A stretch of 64,000 bases of DNA from Bradyrhizobium sp. CCGUVB1N3 (GTDB lineage Bacteria; Pseudomonadota; Alphaproteobacteria; Rhizobiales; Xanthobacteraceae): contig NZ_JANADR010000001.1 of NCBI RefSeq assembly GCF_024199925.1, forward strand, positions 1,116,001-1,180,000. The letters are read 5' to 3'. Under the pieces are notes generated by a model. It had not been told where the DNA came from and made no database searches. It saw only the letters and a program-made list of their open reading frames with translations. Shown here piece by piece: positions 51,749 to 60,588 of this stretch. Both the position numbers and the translations under genes were made by a program. Positions within the stretch are counted from its first letter, which is position 1; every line of letters starts with the position of its first letter.

Positions 51749-54700
51749 ATGGTGCCGCATTCGCTGAACGTTGCGTACTCGGATGGTGGCTCTCAGGTCT
51801 TGTGGAGAGACAGCGAACGCGTCTTTCACCGCGGCTGGCGATTGGACGATGACGGCAAACAGCGCGCCGTCCTGCTCGTTGCTCCTGCCGCCGACCACCC
51901 ATCTCGTTCAAGCCTCGATCGCCTGACGCATGAATATGAGCTGAAGGACGAACTCGACAGGGCGTGGGCGGTGCGGCCGCTGGACCTCGTCCGCGACGCC
52001 GGTCGGACGATGCTCGTGCTCGAAGATGAGGGCGGTGAGCCGGTCGACCGGCTGCTCGGCGTGCCGATGGAGGTTGGACGCTTCTTGCAAATCGCCATCG
52101 CGATTTCGTTGGCTACCGGCAAACTTCACCAGCGCGGGCTCGTTCACAAAGATATCAAGCCGACCAACATCCTGCTCAACAAGGCGACCGGTGAGGTGCG
52201 GTTGACCGGGTTCGGCATCGCCTCGCGGTTCGCGCGCGAACGCCAGTCGCCTCATCCTCCTGAGACGATCGCCGGCACACTCGCCTACATGGCGCCGGAG
52301 CAGACCGGACGGATGAATCGCTCAATCGATTCCCGCAGCGACCTCTACGCGCTCGGCGTCACCTTCTATCAGATGCTCACTGGCGCGTTGCCGTTTACCG
52401 CCGCCGACCCCATGGAATGGGTGCACTGCCATCTCGCCAGGCGGCCGGTGACGCCGGCCGAGCGGGTGAAGGAAATTCCCGCTGCTATTTCGGCGATCGT
52501 CATCAAGCTGCTCGCGAAGAGAGCCGAAGACCGCTATCAAACGGCGGGTGGCCTCGAAAGCGACCTTCGGAGCTGCCAGAACGAATGGGAAGCGCAGCGC
52601 CGGATCGACGACTTTCCACTCGGCGAACACGACATACCCGACCGGCTGTTGATACCCGAGAGACTGTATGGCCGGCAACGCGAGGTCGAGACCTTGCTCG
52701 CTGCCTTCGATCGGGTCGTCAAGGGTGGTGCCCCCGAACTGGTCCTGGTCTCCGGCTATTCCGGCATTGGCAAGTCCTCGGTTGTCAACGAGCTCCAGCC
52801 GGTGCTGGTGCCGCCGCGTGGCCTGTTCGCTTCCGGCAAATTCGATCAGCTCAAACGCGATATTCCCTACGCGACGCTGGCACAGGCGCTTCAGACCCTG
52901 ATCCGGCCGCTGCTCGGCAAGAGCGATGCCGATCTCGCACCATGGCGCGACGCCTTGCAGGAGACGCTGGGATCTAACGCAGCACTGATGGTAAGTCTCG
53001 TTCCTGAGCTGAAGGCCCTCATCGGAGAGCCACCGCCGGTCGTTGAGCTTCCACCACGGGACGCACAACGGCGCTTTCAGATGGTGCTTCGACAGCTCGT
53101 CGGTGTGTTCGCTCGGCCGGAACATCCCCTCGCGCTGTTCCTCGACGACTTGCAATGGCTCGATGCGGCGACGCTCGACCTTTTGGAACATCTGTTGAGC
53201 CGGTCCGATCTCCGCAATCTCCTCCTCATCGGCGCATTCCGCGATAATGAGGTCACCGCAGCGCATCCGCTCATGCGCAAGCTGGAGGCGATCCGCGCAA
53301 CCGGAAGAGTGCAGGACATCAAGCTGGCGCCCTTGACGACCACGGACCTCGGAAACCTTGTCGCGGACACGCTCCGGTGCGACGCGGAACAAGCCGATCC
53401 GCTTGCAAGCTTGGTGCAAGCGAAAACCGAGGGGAATCCGTTCTTCGTTATCCAGTTTCTTCACGCGCTTGCCGACGAGGGGCTCCTGGCCCTTGATCAC
53501 GGGCGGGGGCGATGGTCCTGGGACCTCCAGCGCCTTCATGCGAAGGGGTACACCGACAATGTGGTTGACCTCATGGTTCAGAAGCTGGTTCGCCGTCCGG
53601 AAAGTACGCGGCAGGCTCTGAAGCAGCTCGCCTGTCTCGGCGCCGTCGCCGACACAACCACGCTGGCGATCGCGCTGGGGATCACGCAAGACCAGGTTCA
53701 CGTGGCTCTCTGGGATGCGCTCTGTGAGGAATTGGTCGAGCGCCGGCGAGACTCCTACCGGTTCATCCATGACCGGGTGCAGGAAGCCGCATATTCCCTG
53801 ATTCCCGAGGTGTCTCGCGCCGAAGCTCACCTTCGCATCGGCCGCCTCCTGCTGACGAGCACGGCGCCGGAGCAACGCGAGCAGGCGATCTTCGAAATCG
53901 TCAACCAGCTCAATCGCGGCGCGCCATTGATCTCCTCATCCGATGAGCGCGAGCAGCTGGCCCGACTGAATCTGATCGCGGGCAAGCGCGCCAAGTCGTC
54001 GACGGCCTATGGCGCGGCGCTGAAGTACATAGCTGCTGGTGCGGCGCAGCTGCCGGAGGACTCTTGGGAGCGCCGGCGTGAGCTCATGTTTGAATTGGAG
54101 CTTCACTGGGCCGAATGCGAATTCTTTACAGGCGAGCTGGCCGCGGCGGAGGATCGGCTGACGTTGCTGGCAGCCCGCGCCGCCAATACCCTCGAACGGG
54201 CGGCCGTCGCATGCCTGCGAATCGACGTGTGTACGACCCGCGGCCGGATGAGCGAAGCGGTCGCGGTTGGTCTGGACTATCTCCAACATGTGGGCGTGGC
54301 TTGGACGGCACATCCTGCGGACGAGCAGGTGCGCCACGAATATCAGCTGATCGGGTCAAAGCTCGGCGGCCGCGCGATCGAGGAGCTGGTTGACCTGCCG
54401 CTGATGACCGATCCCGCATCCCTCGCGTTTATCGATGTTCTGACCAAGCTCGGGCCACCGGCGGTGTTCACGGATGCGAACCTGCTGGCGTTGGTCAGCT
54501 GCCGGGCGGTTAGTCTCAGCCTCGAGCGCGGCAACAGCGATGGTTCGTCAAACGCCTATGTTCGGGTAGGCATGGTCGCCGGTCCGTTTTTCGGGGACTA
54601 CAAGGCCGGATATCGGTTTGGCCGGGTCGGCTACGAACTGGTCGAGCGGCGCGATTTGAAGCACTTCCTGGCCAGGATTTTCATGAATTTCGGCAACCAG

Positions 54701-56323
54701 GTCACGCCATGGACAAGGCATGCCCGGAGTGGGCGCGATCTGCTGCATCGGGCGTTCGACGTTGCAAACAAGACGGGCGATCTCACCTACGCGGTGTACA
54801 GCCGCGCCCATCTGAACTCTAACATGCTCATGGTAGGCGATCCGCTTGACGAGGTTCAGCGCGAGGCCGAGCAGGGATTGGCGTTGGCGCAGCAGATGCA
54901 GTTCGGTCTGGTCATCGATGTCATCGCGACGCAGCTTGCGCTGGTCCGAATGTTGCGCGGGTCGACGCGCCGATTTGGCTCTTTCGACGACCAGCAATTC
55001 GATGAAGGCCGGATCGTAAGCCGTTTGTCCAGCAATCGGAACCTGGCATTTGCCGAGTGCTGGTACTGGATCCGCAAGCTCCAGGCGAGTTTCCTGGCCG
55101 GCGACTTTGCTGCAGCCGTCGACGCGTCGCTTAGGGCGCAACCGCTGCTCTGGACATCGCTGCCTGCCATGGAAGTCGCGGAATATCACTTTTACAGCGC
55201 GCTCGCGCGCGCTTCATCCTGTGACTCCGCATCAGCCGATCAGCGCCGACAGCATTTGGAGGTTCTGGCCGCGCATCACCAACAGCTCGGAATCTGGGCG
55301 GAGAACGGCCCGGAGAATTTCGAGAACCGCGCCGCCCTTGTCGGTGCTGAGATCGCCCGTTTGGAAGGGCGCGAGCTGGACGCCCAGCGTCTTTACGAGC
55401 GGGCGATCCGCTCGACCCAAGCAAACAGCTTTGTCCACAACGAAGCGCTCGCCTATGAGCTGGCTGCCCGCTTTTACGCAGCGCGCGGCTTCGAGGACAT
55501 TGCGCATCTCTACCTGGGAAACGCACGGCGGGCTTATCTTCGATGGGGGGCCGACGGAAAGGTGCGGCAACTCGACCAGCTCCATCCACGGCTGAGGCAG
55601 GTCGAGCGTGCGCCTGCTCCAGCGGGCACGATCGAAACGCCGGTCGAGCATCTCGATCTCGCGACAATGATCGAAGTCTCGCAAGCGCTTTCTGGCGAGA
55701 TGGTTCTCGAAAAACTCATCGACAGGCTCTTGCGAGCGGCTATCGAGCATGCCGGCGCAGAGCGAGGTCTCTTGATCGTTCCGCGAGGAGACGTACTGCA
55801 GATAGAAGCGCAAGCGTTCGCCAGAGGCGAGCATGTAACGGTGCATCTGCGGGATAGTCCCGATGCTGCAGCCAGCTTTCCGGAGTCACTCGTTCGATAC
55901 GGAACGCGCACCCGCGAACGTCTGAGTCTCAATGATGCGTCGTCTCAGAATGCGTTTTCTGCCGATCCTTATATCGTTCGGAGCCTTCCCCGTTCCATTC
56001 TCTGTTTGCCATTGATTAGCCAGGACAAGCTCATCGGTGTTCTTTACCTGGAGAATAATCTGGCGCCGAACGTTTTCACGCCTGATCGCGTCAACTGCTG
56101 GAGGTGCTTGCGTCGCAAGCAGCAATATCGCTTGAAAATTCACGGCTTTACCGCGATCTCGCAGATCGGGAAGCGAAGATCAGGCGTTTGGTCGACGCCA
56201 ACATTATCGGGATCTTCTTTGCCCGCAAAGGTCAGATTATTGAAGCCAATGACGCGTTTCTCCGCATGCTGGGATATGACCGTGTGGACCTGGCTGCGGG
56301 CCGTGTGCACTGGCCCGAGCTGA
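51749..56323 (+). CDS. Giant kinase-like/AAA ATPase/GAF sensor, 5' portion of a frameshifted histidine kinase
   Basis: Start at the ATG at 51749 (GGAGG six nt upstream; ATG at 51746 also fits). Domains: Ser/Thr kinase-like (to about residue 280; catalytic loop LVHKDIKPTNILLN, with GFG in place of DFG, then APEQTGRMN); AAA ATPase with P-loop GYSGIGKS near 335 and LFLDDLQWLD Walker B; a long helical TPR-like middle (about 650-1290); GAF from about 1297. The frame breaks near 56090 (after FTPDRV) and the last 70 or so residues are out of frame. The true continuation is the ORF at 56104. Such trifunctional proteins are cytoplasmic sensors. Divergent from the exported-protein gene. Confidence 0.82.
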   Translation: MVPHSLNVAYSDGGSQVLWRDSERVFHRGWRLDDDGKQRAVLLVAPAADHPSRSSLDRLTHEYELKDELDRAWAVRPLDLVRDAGRTMLVLEDEGGEPVDRLLGVPMEVGRFLQIAIAISLATGKLHQRGLVHKDIKPTNILLNKATGEVRLTGFGIASRFARERQSPHPPETIAGTLAYMAPEQTGRMNRSIDSRSDLYALGVTFYQMLTGALPFTAADPMEWVHCHLARRPVTPAERVKEIPAAISAIVIKLLAKRAEDRYQTAGGLESDLRSCQNEWEAQRRIDDFPLGEHDIPDRLLIPERLYGRQREVETLLAAFDRVVKGGAPELVLVSGYSGIGKSSVVNELQPVLVPPRGLFASGKFDQLKRDIPYATLAQALQTLIRPLLGKSDADLAPWRDALQETLGSNAALMVSLVPELKALIGEPPPVVELPPRDAQRRFQMVLRQLVGVFARPEHPLALFLDDLQWLDAATLDLLEHLLSRSDLRNLLLIGAFRDNEVTAAHPLMRKLEAIRATGRVQDIKLAPLTTTDLGNLVADTLRCDAEQADPLASLVQAKTEGNPFFVIQFLHALADEGLLALDHGRGRWSWDLQRLHAKGYTDNVVDLMVQKLVRRPESTRQALKQLACLGAVADTTTLAIALGITQDQVHVALWDALCEELVERRRDSYRFIHDRVQEAAYSLIPEVSRAEAHLRIGRLLLTSTAPEQREQAIFEIVNQLNRGAPLISSSDEREQLARLNLIAGKRAKSSTAYGAALKYIAAGAAQLPEDSWERRRELMFELELHWAECEFFTGELAAAEDRLTLLAARAANTLERAAVACLRIDVCTTRGRMSEAVAVGLDYLQHVGVAWTAHPADEQVRHEYQLIGSKLGGRAIEELVDLPLMTDPASLAFIDVLTKLGPPAVFTDANLLALVSCRAVSLSLERGNSDGSSNAYVRVGMVAGPFFGDYKAGYRFGRVGYELVERRDLKHFLARIFMNFGNQVTPWTRHARSGRDLLHRAFDVANKTGDLTYAVYSRAHLNSNMLMVGDPLDEVQREAEQGLALAQQMQFGLVIDVIATQLALVRMLRGSTRRFGSFDDQQFDEGRIVSRLSSNRNLAFAECWYWIRKLQASFLAGDFAAAVDASLRAQPLLWTSLPAMEVAEYHFYSALARASSCDSASADQRRQHLEVLAAHHQQLGIWAENGPENFENRAALVGAEIARLEGRELDAQRLYERAIRSTQANSFVHNEALAYELAARFYAARGFEDIAHLYLGNARRAYLRWGADGKVRQLDQLHPRLRQVERAPAPAGTIETPVEHLDLATMIEVSQALSGEMVLEKLIDRLLRAAIEHAGAERGLLIVPRGDVLQIEAQAFARGEHVTVHLRDSPDAAASFPESLVRYGTRTRERLSLNDASSQNAFSADPYIVRSLPRSILCLPLISQDKLIGVLYLENNLAPNVFTPDRVNCWRCLRRKQQYRLKIHGFTAISQIGKRRSGVWSTPTLSGSSLPAKVRLLKPMTRFSACWDMTVWTWLRAVCTGPS

Positions 56324-57663
56324 GTCCCCCGGAATGGCGCGAACGCGACTTGCTCACACGAACACTACTGGACTCAAGAGGGATCGTGCCGCCCTTCGAG
56401 AAGGAGTATTGTCGGAAGGACGGCAGCCGCGTTCCCGTGCTTATTGGCGCCACGTTGTTCGAGGAAGGAGGCGACGAGGGCGTCGCGTTCGTGCTCGATT
56501 TGACCGAGCTCAAGCAGGCGGAGGAGGCGCTGCGTGAAAGCGAGCGAAGTTTGCGCTCGGCAATTGACGGGATACCGGGGCTGGTTGCGGTCTTGGCCCC
56601 GAATGGTAAGGTCGAAGCTCTCAATCGCCAAATCGTCGAGTATTGTGGCCGGTCACCGGAAGAGCTGAAGAACTGGACCACAAACGGACCGGTACATCCT
56701 GATGACCTTAGCCGTCTCGTTGAACTTTTTACAAAATCAATCGCCGCCGGTGTTCCCTTTGAGACCGAAAACCGCTTGAGGCGGTTCGACGGCGAATATC
56801 GATGGTTTGACGTCCGCGGCGTCCCAATTCGCGATGGCTCCGGGCGCATTACTCGTTGGTATGTTCTCCTGACGGACGTCGAGGATCGCACACAGGCGTT
56901 GACGCGATTGCAGCAGATGCAATCGGATTTCGCCCACTTGAACCGCGTGAGCATGATGGGAGAATTGGCCGCCTCGCTGTCCCACGAAATCACGCAACCG
57001 ATCGCCAGCGCGCGCAACAACGCCCGGGCGGCCCAGAATTTTCTGAAGATGCAGCCGCCGGAACTGGGCGAGGTCACGGAAGCACTCTCCTGTGTCGTTG
57101 GAGACGCAGACCGAGCCGGGGACATCATCGACCGTATCCGAGAGCAAATGAAGAAGGCGCCACCGCGAAAGCAGCGTTTCGACCTTAATGCGGCAATCAA
57201 TGAGGTGATCGCATTGGCGCGAAGCGTGACCAACCAAAATGGTGTCTCCGTCCAGACCCGGCTTGCCGGCGGATTGTTTCCCGTTGAGGGGGATCGCGTT
57301 CAATTGCAGCAAGTCTTGCTGAACCTCCTCCTGAATGCGGCTGAAGCAATGGGTTCGGTCGAGGAGGGGGCAAGAGAGCTGGTGGTCAGCACCCAGCGAG
57401 ACCAGGCAGGCGTCCTCGTGGCCGTTCGCGACTCTGGCCCAGGCATTGATCCAGCGCATCTCGACCGGATCTTCGACGCCTTCTACACCACGAAGTCCAG
57501 TGGAACGGGGATGGGGCTGTCGATCTGCCGCTCCATCATCCATGCTCATGGGGGCAAGCTGTGGGCGGGAGCGAACGAGCCTCGCGGCGCGGTATTTCAG
57601 TTCACATTGCCCGCTACCACAAGAGAGCTCACGCCTTCTCTTCAGGCGAGCCAGCGGACCTGA
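56104..57663 (+). CDS. PAS-PAS histidine kinase, 3' portion of the same frameshifted gene
   Basis: 519 codons. It opens with the end of the GAF domain (LASQAAISLENSRLYRDL), which belongs to the preceding ORF, so it is not an independent gene start. Then PAS ('LVDANIIGIFFARKGQIIEAND'), a second PAS ('AIDGIPGLVAVLAPNGKVEALN'), HisKA with the His in SLSHEITQPI, and HATPase ('NLLLNAAEAM', 'DSGPGIDP', 'GMGLSICRSIIHAHGGKLWA'). Whether this part is translated depends on frameshifting or reinitiation at the GTG. Its kinase half is similar to that encoded at 34074-36494. Confidence 0.82.
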   Translation: MLASQAAISLENSRLYRDLADREAKIRRLVDANIIGIFFARKGQIIEANDAFLRMLGYDRVDLAAGRVHWPELSPPEWRERDLLTRTLLDSRGIVPPFEKEYCRKDGSRVPVLIGATLFEEGGDEGVAFVLDLTELKQAEEALRESERSLRSAIDGIPGLVAVLAPNGKVEALNRQIVEYCGRSPEELKNWTTNGPVHPDDLSRLVELFTKSIAAGVPFETENRLRRFDGEYRWFDVRGVPIRDGSGRITRWYVLLTDVEDRTQALTRLQQMQSDFAHLNRVSMMGELAASLSHEITQPIASARNNARAAQNFLKMQPPELGEVTEALSCVVGDADRAGDIIDRIREQMKKAPPRKQRFDLNAAINEVIALARSVTNQNGVSVQTRLAGGLFPVEGDRVQLQQVLLNLLLNAAEAMGSVEEGARELVVSTQRDQAGVLVAVRDSGPGIDPAHLDRIFDAFYTTKSSGTGMGLSICRSIIHAHGGKLWAGANEPRGAVFQFTLPATTRELTPSLQASQRT

Positions 57664-57800
57664 GAGCCGTACGAACACATCGCGTGAGACGCTCTTCATC
57701 TACCGGCCTGCGCGCGTAACACACGACCCCGGAAGGCTCTGTTGTCCGCAGCGTCCTGATCAAAGGCCGCGAATTGCGCGAAGCGCGCCTGCGGACATCC
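57629..57800 (-). pseudogene. Remnant of a receiver-domain gene
   Basis: On the minus strand, 'RRPVDEERLTRCVRTALRSAGSPEEKA' (quoted in part) matches the C-terminus of the intact receiver encoded at 59829-60221 ('RKPVDEERLTQCVREALKSAG') almost residue for residue. Upstream, after a frameshift, 'AAFDQDAADNRAF' matches TAFPNDDDRARAL. The N-terminal two thirds are gone. The remnant's stop lies inside the 3' end of the histidine kinase gene. Confidence 0.65.
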
Positions 57801-57881
57801 CGGCAGGCGCAAAGCTTGACGTAGTGCCGGTGTTCCACCCCTCCGTGCTGCCGTCGTGCGCAACGTCGTCTGTTGGGGCCG

Positions 57882-57946
57882 TTATTACAAATTTGCGGAG
57901 CTTTGGCGGCTTTAACTCACGCTTTCAGGTCCCGCGACGTAGCTAT
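57882..57946 (+). promoter_or_regulatory. Phased-AAA promoter element of hmp
   Basis: Same element on the opposite strand: TTTGCGGAGC, TTTGGCGGC, TTTAACTCACG read toward the gene, with TTT tracts about 10 bp apart. A -10-like ACGTAGCTAT starts 15 nt past the element. 62 nt separate the element from the GTG at 57984. Confidence 0.6.
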
Positions 57947-57983
57947 CGAGACGCCGCAACAACGCATTAAACGGAGGAGCGTC

Positions 57984-59192
57984 GTGCTCTCAGACAAGTC
58001 TAGACCCGTCATTCAGGCGACACTGCCAGCCGTCGGCGCGCACATCCAGGAAATCGCCCAGTGCTTTTATCGAAAGCTATTTTCCGCTCACCCGGAACTG
58101 CTGGACGGGACCTTCAACCGCGGCAACCAGGCAGACGGCACCCAGCAGCAAGCATTGGCTGGATCGGTGGCCGCGTTCGCCACGTCCCTGGTGAACACGC
58201 CTGATCAGCTGCCCGAGAGCCTTCTGTCCCGCATCGCGCACAAGCACACGTCGCTGGGCATCAAGCCGGAGCAGTACCAGGTCGTCCATGAGAACCTGAT
58301 GCCGGCCATTGCGGAGGTGCTGGGTGACGCGGTGACACCGGACGTCGCGGCAGCGTGGGATGAGGTGTACTGGCTGATGGCCTACACCCTGACCCACGTG
58401 GAGCGCGGCCTCTACGGCGCGCGCGGCGTGCGACCGCAGACGGTATGGCGGCAATGGGAGGTCGAGAAGAAGATCCATGAGACCGATGACGTGGTGACGT
58501 TTGTCGTCAAGCGCATCGAGGACCACCTGGTGAAGCCGTCGCTTCCCGGCCAATATATATCGGTGCAGGTGCCGCTGCCGGACGGCACGCGGCAGCCGCG
58601 CCAGTATAGCCTGAGCCGGGCCGACCAAGGAGAGTCCCGCCAGTTTACGGTCAAAAGAGTGTACGGCGCAGCAGGAAAGCCCGACGGAGAGGCGTCGACG
58701 CTGTTGCACACCAGCGTCAGGGTTGGCGACGTGCTGAGCATCTCTGTCCCGTTCGGTCCACTGGTGCTCGATGACTACTCTGGGCGCCCGATGGTGTTCA
58801 TCAGTGCGGGTATTGGAATTACTCCAATGGCCGGGATGCTCTCGCACCTTGCCACCGTTAGATCCCATTTGCCGATCATGCTGCTGCACGCCGATCACAA
58901 CGAGAGCGCCTTTGCTCTCCGCAGCCAGATTCGCGACGACATCGTCGCACTGGCCAAAGCCTCCTTCTACGTCTGGTACGAGCAGGGCGCTGAAAGCCAA
59001 TTGCCGGTGCAAGGGGTCTTCGCCGGCAGGATGGACCTGTCACAGGTCCGCCTGCCCGACGATGCGTTGTATCACCTGTGCGGGCCGGTTCCGTTCATGC
59101 ATGGGATCCGCAGCGCCCTGATCGGGCTTGGTATTCCGCCCCGCGACATCCAGTACGAAATGTTCGGCCCGGACCTGTGGCAGGCAGATTAG
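57984..59192 (+). CDS. hmp: Flavohaemoglobin (nitric oxide dioxygenase)
   Basis: 402 residues from the GTG at 57984, with GGAGGAG upstream. Globin domain (1-145): distal Tyr29 in CFYRKLF, proximal His88 in IAHKHTSLGIKPEQY. FAD domain: 'RQYSLSRA' and 'SLPGQYISVQVPLPDG'. NAD domain: 'MVFISAGIGITPMAGML', 'LLHADHNESAFAL', 'YHLCGPVPFMHGI'. It converts NO and O2 to nitrate using NADH. Carries the same upstream element as cydAB, gcd and the acyl-CoA operon. No NsrR-like site is evident. Confidence 0.94.
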   Translation: MLSDKSRPVIQATLPAVGAHIQEIAQCFYRKLFSAHPELLDGTFNRGNQADGTQQQALAGSVAAFATSLVNTPDQLPESLLSRIAHKHTSLGIKPEQYQVVHENLMPAIAEVLGDAVTPDVAAAWDEVYWLMAYTLTHVERGLYGARGVRPQTVWRQWEVEKKIHETDDVVTFVVKRIEDHLVKPSLPGQYISVQVPLPDGTRQPRQYSLSRADQGESRQFTVKRVYGAAGKPDGEASTLLHTSVRVGDVLSISVPFGPLVLDDYSGRPMVFISAGIGITPMAGMLSHLATVRSHLPIMLLHADHNESAFALRSQIRDDIVALAKASFYVWYEQGAESQLPVQGVFAGRMDLSQVRLPDDALYHLCGPVPFMHGIRSALIGLGIPPRDIQYEMFGPDLWQAD

Positions 59193-59269
59193 GACCAGGC
59201 TCACGGTCCGGCTCTTGCGGCGCGAAAGGCAGTCTAATTCGTGCGCCACGAGCCCATCGTTCGGAGTGG

Positions 59270-59680
59270 TCAGGATGACCGACTTGCAGGGCGCTCTCGT
59301 TCAACGCGCTCTGTTACGTCGCGTGCTATCGCGACCGCGCCAAGTGCATCGTTTTTGGTGTCGCCTTTGACAATCGCAAAGGTCATCTCGACGTACAGCT
59401 TGCGTCCGCTCTTGTGCAGGGCGCGGGTGAGTGTCGGTCGGCCCTGAAGCTTCGTAGCACCCTTTGTCATCGCGGCGTCGTAGCCGGTCCAATGTGCAGC
59501 TCGCAGATGCTCGGGTATGATCAGTTCGACGCTTTGGCCGAGCGCCTCCTCGGCGGAATAGCCAAACAACGCGGTACAAGCAGGGTTCCAGCGAATGATG
59601 GCTCCCGAGTGGTTCGTACAGATGACGGCGTCAGCGACCTGATCGAGAATCCTCTCGGCCAACTTGGACTGCTCTTCCAT
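59270..59680 (-). CDS. Single PAS-domain protein
   Basis: 136 residues: one PAS domain ('ILDQVADAVICTNHSGAIIRWNPACTALFGYSAEEALGQSVELIIPEHLR') and a PAC tail ('GAVAIARDVTERVERER'). No effector domain. It may bind a small ligand and act on one of the neighbouring kinases. AAGGAG precedes the ATG. On the same strand as, and downstream of, the receiver gene (59829-60221), so possibly co-transcribed. Confidence 0.85.
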   Translation of the reverse strand: MEEQSKLAERILDQVADAVICTNHSGAIIRWNPACTALFGYSAEEALGQSVELIIPEHLRAAHWTGYDAAMTKGATKLQGRPTLTRALHKSGRKLYVEMTFAIVKGDTKNDALGAVAIARDVTERVERERPASRSS

Positions 59681-59828
59681 GGATACACTCCTTGGATCGG
59701 ACTCATGGGGCTCGCCAACCGCGAGCAGCCCAACGATGAGAATGGACCGTTCTTGCGACCTGCGGGCGGAGACGACGGAGCCTCGCAGAGCCGTGTTTCA
59801 GTTCGCCTTGTCAGTGCCGTAGCAAAGC

Positions 59829-60221
59829 TCACGAATCGTCTTCGTGCGACCCAGCGGACTTGAGAGCCTCGCGGACACACTGCGTGAGACGCTCTTCATC
59901 CACCGGCTTGCGCAGGTAACACGCGGCGCCGTTGTTCAGGGCGCGAGCCCGGTCATCGTCATTAGGAAACGCAGTCACGAGGATCGTCGGAATCGTGTGG
60001 CCCGTGTCGGTAAGGCGCCGGAAGAGTTCGAGGCCGGTCATGGCAGGCATATGGATGTCGGTGATCAGGCAGGCTGTTTCGGCGAGGCGCGGGGAGGCGA
60101 GAAAGTCGGCTGCAGACGAGAAAATGTCGACCGTATGGCCCAGCGATCTCATGAGCCTGCACATGGACTCACGGAAGAACCGATCATCATCGACGACTGA
60201 AACCAGTACCTTTTTCATCAT
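59829..60221 (-). CDS. FixJ-like receiver-only response regulator
   Basis: 130 residues. Acidic pocket VVDDDR, phospho-Asp55 in CLITDIHMP, Thr in LVTAFP, Lys in YLRKPVDEERL. Resembles the receiver half of FixJ-type regulators but has no HTH, ending soon after helix 5. A degenerate copy of its 3' end lies at 57629-57800. A FixK/FNR-type box is 68 nt upstream, pointing to low-oxygen control. Confidence 0.87.
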   Translation of the reverse strand: MMKKVLVSVVDDDRFFRESMCRLMRSLGHTVDIFSSAADFLASPRLAETACLITDIHMPAMTGLELFRRLTDTGHTIPTILVTAFPNDDDRARALNNGAACYLRKPVDEERLTQCVREALKSAGSHEDDS

Positions 60222-60289
60222 GTCCCTATGTGGCCATTCGTAGGACCCCTTGTGCGGCCTGACAGTGCCGTAGCTCCGCGTGGGATTGC

Positions 60290-60303
60290 TTGACTTGCGT
60301 CAA
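60290..60303. promoter_or_regulatory. FixK/FNR-type box in the 60222-60588 intergenic region
   Basis: TTGACTTGCGTCAA fits TTGAY-N4-RTCAA. It is 68 nt upstream of the receiver gene (minus) and far from the opposite gene at 60589. The rest of this 367-nt gap has no gene; it contains ATAAACTTTGGCTTACC, similar to a string at 61120. Confidence 0.55.
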
Positions 60304-60588
60304 GAATGCCACCAGTGCCGTGCTGGTGCCCCATAAACTTTGGCTTACCTCGACGACAATGCCGGAGCCAGCCAGCCATGGCTTCTGATCAGGACTTCGG
60401 CTGACGGACAGCGACGCCGGGATCACACCTCGGCGACCTTAGGATCCCGTCCGGCCGTCGTAAGCCTTCGTATCGTCGTCCTGCCACCCTGGGATGCCCG
60501 ACGTCGACCTGCGCTCAATTGAGATGTTGGTGACGATTCCCCTAGTCTGCATGCGTTGGAAATGCGCAAAGACTGAGGGGAGAGAACA

